Assembly (NCBI GenBank): GCA_003818675.1
Contig: RPPD01000102.1
Span: 1-7,366, forward strand
Length of the DNA stretch: 7,366 nucleotides
DNA from: Spirochaetaceae bacterium
GTDB lineage: Bacteria; Spirochaetota; Spirochaetia; SZUA-6; RPPD01
Direction: 5' to 3'
The translations under genes and the position numbers were made by a program. Under the pieces are notes generated by a model, which made no database searches, was not told where the DNA came from, and saw nothing but the letters and a program-made list of their open reading frames with translations. This document shows positions 5,824 to 7,366 of this stretch, piece by piece (the stretch's first letter is position 1; each line of letters starts with the position of its first letter).

Positions 5824-6320
5824 GAAAGCAGAAAATCCTCTGTCAATTCTATTCGCAAGTTGGGAAGATCAACACCACCTATAAACTTCCCGATAAAGGG
5901 AATCAGTACGGTGGTTCCGTCATCCTTCCTGACTTCCAGAAGAAGGGCAGGCCCTCCCTCTATCATCCCCGTAACCTGTCCCACCCTTTCATTATGGCAG
6001 AACAGCGCGCACATGCATAGATCATTTATATAATACTCGCCATGCTCCAGTTTTTGTCCAAAAGCCCTTTCAACCAGGAGCTCTGCGCCAGACAGTTTCC
6101 TTGCTTCCTCCGGGGTGTTGATACCCGCGAACTTCACGAGCACCAGGCTTCCGGATGCCTTGACTTCTTCTACAGCCAAGTTCCTGTCTGATCCACCAAA
6201 CCTGATGCATACCTCCTTCAAACCAAGGAAATGTCCGGTTTCCCCTGAAAAACTTTTTACTTTGCACCAGCCAGCCACGCCGAAAGGCACTGTAACAATC
6301 CCTATAGCAAGAACTCCCAT
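5820..6320 (-). CDS. rimM: 16S rRNA processing / 30S maturation protein RimM
   Basis: RimM binds S19 and helps mature the 3' domain of 16S rRNA in the small subunit. The 166 residues are a normal length. The N-terminal barrel begins AIGIVTVPFGVAGWCKVKSF, matching the family G-x-I-x-x-x-x-G-x-x-G start. INTPEEARKLSGAELLV matches the usual end of that domain. The C-terminal PRC-barrel includes EHGEYYINDL (about 92-101) and VLIPFIGKFIGGVDLPNLRI near the end. The ATG shares one base with the khpA stop (TGATG), so it has little ribosome binding site of its own and is probably translated by re-initiation. Confidence 0.96.
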   Translation of the reverse strand: MGVLAIGIVTVPFGVAGWCKVKSFSGETGHFLGLKEVCIRFGGSDRNLAVEEVKASGSLVLVKFAGINTPEEARKLSGAELLVERAFGQKLEHGEYYINDLCMCALFCHNERVGQVTGMIEGGPALLLEVRKDDGTTVLIPFIGKFIGGVDLPNLRIELTEDFLLS

Positions 6321-6553
6321 CAGTCCAAAATTTCCAAGACCACCCGTTTGTCTTTTTTTGTTGCCGAAGCGCTTAAAATTGTCCTTATGGCCTTGGCAAT
6401 GCGTCCATGTTTCCCGATAACCTTTCCGATATCTGTTTCCGACACTTTCAGCTCGAGAATGGTGGATTTTTCACCCTCAATGACGTTAACAGCAACGCCT
6501 GATGGATTGTCTACAAGAGCTTTCGCAATGTACTCAACAAGATCTTTTTCCAC
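6320..6553 (-). CDS. khpA: KH-domain RNA-binding protein KhpA (YlqC)
   Basis: This 77-residue protein is one KH domain. The RNA-contacting loop is Ile46-Gly47-Lys48-His49-Gly50-Arg51, preceded by DIGKV, and RIAKAIRTILSA forms the next helix. KhpA is known in Firmicutes to pair with the Jag/KhpB protein, bind many RNAs and influence cell division. Between rpsP and rimM is its usual place. The start is GTG at 6553, six bases after AAGGAG, and an N-terminus MEKDLVEYIAKALVDNP agrees with the family. Confidence 0.96.
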   Translation of the reverse strand: MEKDLVEYIAKALVDNPSGVAVNVIEGEKSTILELKVSETDIGKVIGKHGRIAKAIRTILSASATKKDKRVVLEILD

Positions 6554-6638
6554 GCTGTACTCCTTTCGAACTGGCGGAAGACTTATGGTGCTTTTTAGTC
6601 CGTCCTTGCCTGGATATTTCCCTGGATTTTCCTAAAAA
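6554..6638. other. Gap between rpsP and khpA with an imperfect 12-bp tandem repeat
   Basis: This 85-base gap is the largest within the minus-strand run. It holds the khpA ribosome binding site (AAGGAG) and a two-copy imperfect repeat on the plus strand, CCTGGATATTTC at 6609-6620 and CCTGGATTTTCC at 6621-6632 (10 of 12 identical). No convincing promoter, terminator or small gene is visible. Confidence 0.5.
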
Positions 6639-6893
6639 TTATTTCTCTTTTCGGATATTCTTTTTATTGAGCAACATCCGGACAGTGTCACTTGGTATCG
6701 CGCCCTTTGAAAGCCAGTCCTTTATTCTCTCTTCTTTCAGATTTATCTGACGTTCTTCCACCTCAATCGGATGGTAAAAACCAACTTCTTCCAAAGGCCT
6801 TCCATCCCTGGGTGTATGTGAATCTGTCACTACCACCCTGTAATATGGCCGCTTCTTGGTTCCGAATTTCTTCAGTCTTATTCTTACGCTCAA
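6639..6893 (-). CDS. rpsP: 30S ribosomal protein S16
   Basis: S16 is an early-binding small-subunit protein needed for 30S assembly. The 84 residues match throughout: SVRIRLKKFGTKKRPYYRVV at the start, the DSHTPRDGRPLEEVGFYHP segment (24-42), and RIKDWLSKGAIPSDTVRMLL towards the end. The start codon is TTG at 6893. It follows a near-perfect GGAGGAGGT by seven bases, and the resulting N-terminus is the expected one. It lies 25 bases after ffh, as in many bacteria. Confidence 0.98.
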   Translation of the reverse strand: MSVRIRLKKFGTKKRPYYRVVVTDSHTPRDGRPLEEVGFYHPIEVEERQINLKEERIKDWLSKGAIPSDTVRMLLNKKNIRKEK

Positions 6894-6918
6894 CTTGACT
6901 ACCTCCTCCAGTAGTATA

Positions 6919-7366
6919 TTACTGATTCAAGTTTCCCATCAACTGCTGCTGGTAATTCTTGTCTCTTGCCATTTTTTTCATCATTATCTTTGTCTTCTCG
7001 AATTTCTTCAGAAGCTTGTTTACATCAAACATTGCCGTTCCACTTCCACGGGCGACTCTCTTTCTTCTTGACGGCCCAATCATGTTGGGATTTTTCCTTT
7101 CCGTCCTGGTCATGGAGAGTATTATCGCCTCTTCCCTTTTCATTTCATCAGGATTTATCCTGTCCTCGTCTATGTTTCCAGCCGCCCCCGGTATCATTTC
7201 CAGAACCTTCTGAATGCTTCCCATTTTCCTGACCTTGCGGAATTGATCCAGGTAATCCTCCAGATCGAAGGTGTTCTGCTCCATTTTTTTCTGGAGCTTC
7301 TCCGCTTCTTCCTTATCTAATACCTGTTCTGCCTTCTCCACCAGGGAGACGACATCAACCATTCCA
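6919..7366 (-). CDS. ffh: Signal recognition particle protein Ffh, C-terminal M domain (5' end outside window)
   Basis: Ffh is the SRP GTPase that binds 4.5S RNA and the signal sequences of membrane proteins. Only the last 148 codons are present; the frame runs off the right edge with Gly-Met-Val-Asp-Val-Val, which corresponds to the GMGD near the end of the G domain, so the GTPase part lies outside. Counting from that Met, FDLEDYLDQFRKVRKMGSIQ (32-51) leads into the flexible, Met-containing finger loop of the M domain. SMTRTERKNP (83-92) and SRRKRVARGSGT (98-109) form the RNA-binding helix-turn-helix. The protein ends soon after the final helix (MMKKMARDKNYQQQLMGNLN), without a long tail. 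The Met at 7362 is internal, not the start. Confidence 0.97.
   Translation of the reverse strand, partial: GMVDVVSLVEKAEQVLDKEEAEKLQKKMEQNTFDLEDYLDQFRKVRKMGSIQKVLEMIPGAAGNIDEDRINPDEMKREEAIILSMTRTERKNPNMIGPSRRKRVARGSGTAMFDVNKLLKKFEKTKIMMKKMARDKNYQQQLMGNLNQ

Noticed and set aside
6565..6600. Possible hairpin between rpsP and khpA (CGGACT against AGTCTTCCG on the minus strand).
   Set aside because: The stem needs an internal bulge and is short, with no T-run, so it supports neither a terminator nor an attenuator.
1..7366. Search for tRNA, rRNA, CRISPR arrays, insertion sequences and attachment sites.
   Set aside because: No transposase, terminal inverted repeats, regularly spaced repeats or tRNA-like cloverleaf were seen; the only repeat array is the coding 15-bp repeat.

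Overview
The window is bacterial chromosome. Eleven genes, one of them cut by the right edge, lie head to tail on the minus strand (about 7366 down to 1105). They face one plus-strand gene (291-1028), and an incomplete open frame sits at the left edge. The minus-strand order is ffh, rpsP, khpA, rimM, trmD, rplS, a FliK/YlqG-like gene, a FlhB C-terminus-like (YlqH-like) gene, an HD-GYP gene, yraN, a 44-codon gene and an Arg-rich putative zinc-binding gene. I infer a spirochaete, probably Treponema or a relative. The reasons are this gene order continuing into flagellar/type III-like and HD-GYP genes, the form of the last gene with its CxxC...HFDC signature, and moderate GC. This is inferred from the sequence alone; no database search was possible.

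Right part (about 4740-7366): the signal-recognition and ribosome block. The M domain of Ffh is followed by ribosomal proteins S16 and L19, the RNA-binding protein KhpA, the 16S maturation factor RimM and the tRNA m1G37 methyltransferase TrmD. Spacing is tight: khpA/rimM share one base (TGATG), rimM/trmD overlap by four (ATGA), and the other gaps are 9 to 85 bases. rpsP starts at TTG and khpA at GTG, each behind a strong ribosome binding site.

Middle part (1826-4736): a FliK-like protein, an 80-residue FlhB-tail protein without an autocleavage domain, a c-di-GMP-type HD-GYP phosphohydrolase, and the nuclease-fold protein YraN. The HD-GYP gene ends in a 15-bp tandem repeat (MDRGA-type pentapeptides) that also contains the yraN start codon.

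Left part (1-1809): the minus-strand run ends with a 44-residue basic protein (GTG start) and a 186-residue Arg-rich protein with a Cys2-His-Cys site. A plus-strand gene for a secreted helical-repeat protein converges on it. That gene has its own recognisable promoter, a palindrome over the -35 box, and an intrinsic terminator whose T-run overlaps the stop codon of the opposing gene.

The housekeeping genes look intact and ordinary. The least understood content is the distal half of the minus-strand run: the FliK/FlhB-like pair, the variant HD-GYP protein with its repeat tail, and the two unrecognised last genes. I saw no mobile element, CRISPR array, tRNA or rRNA.
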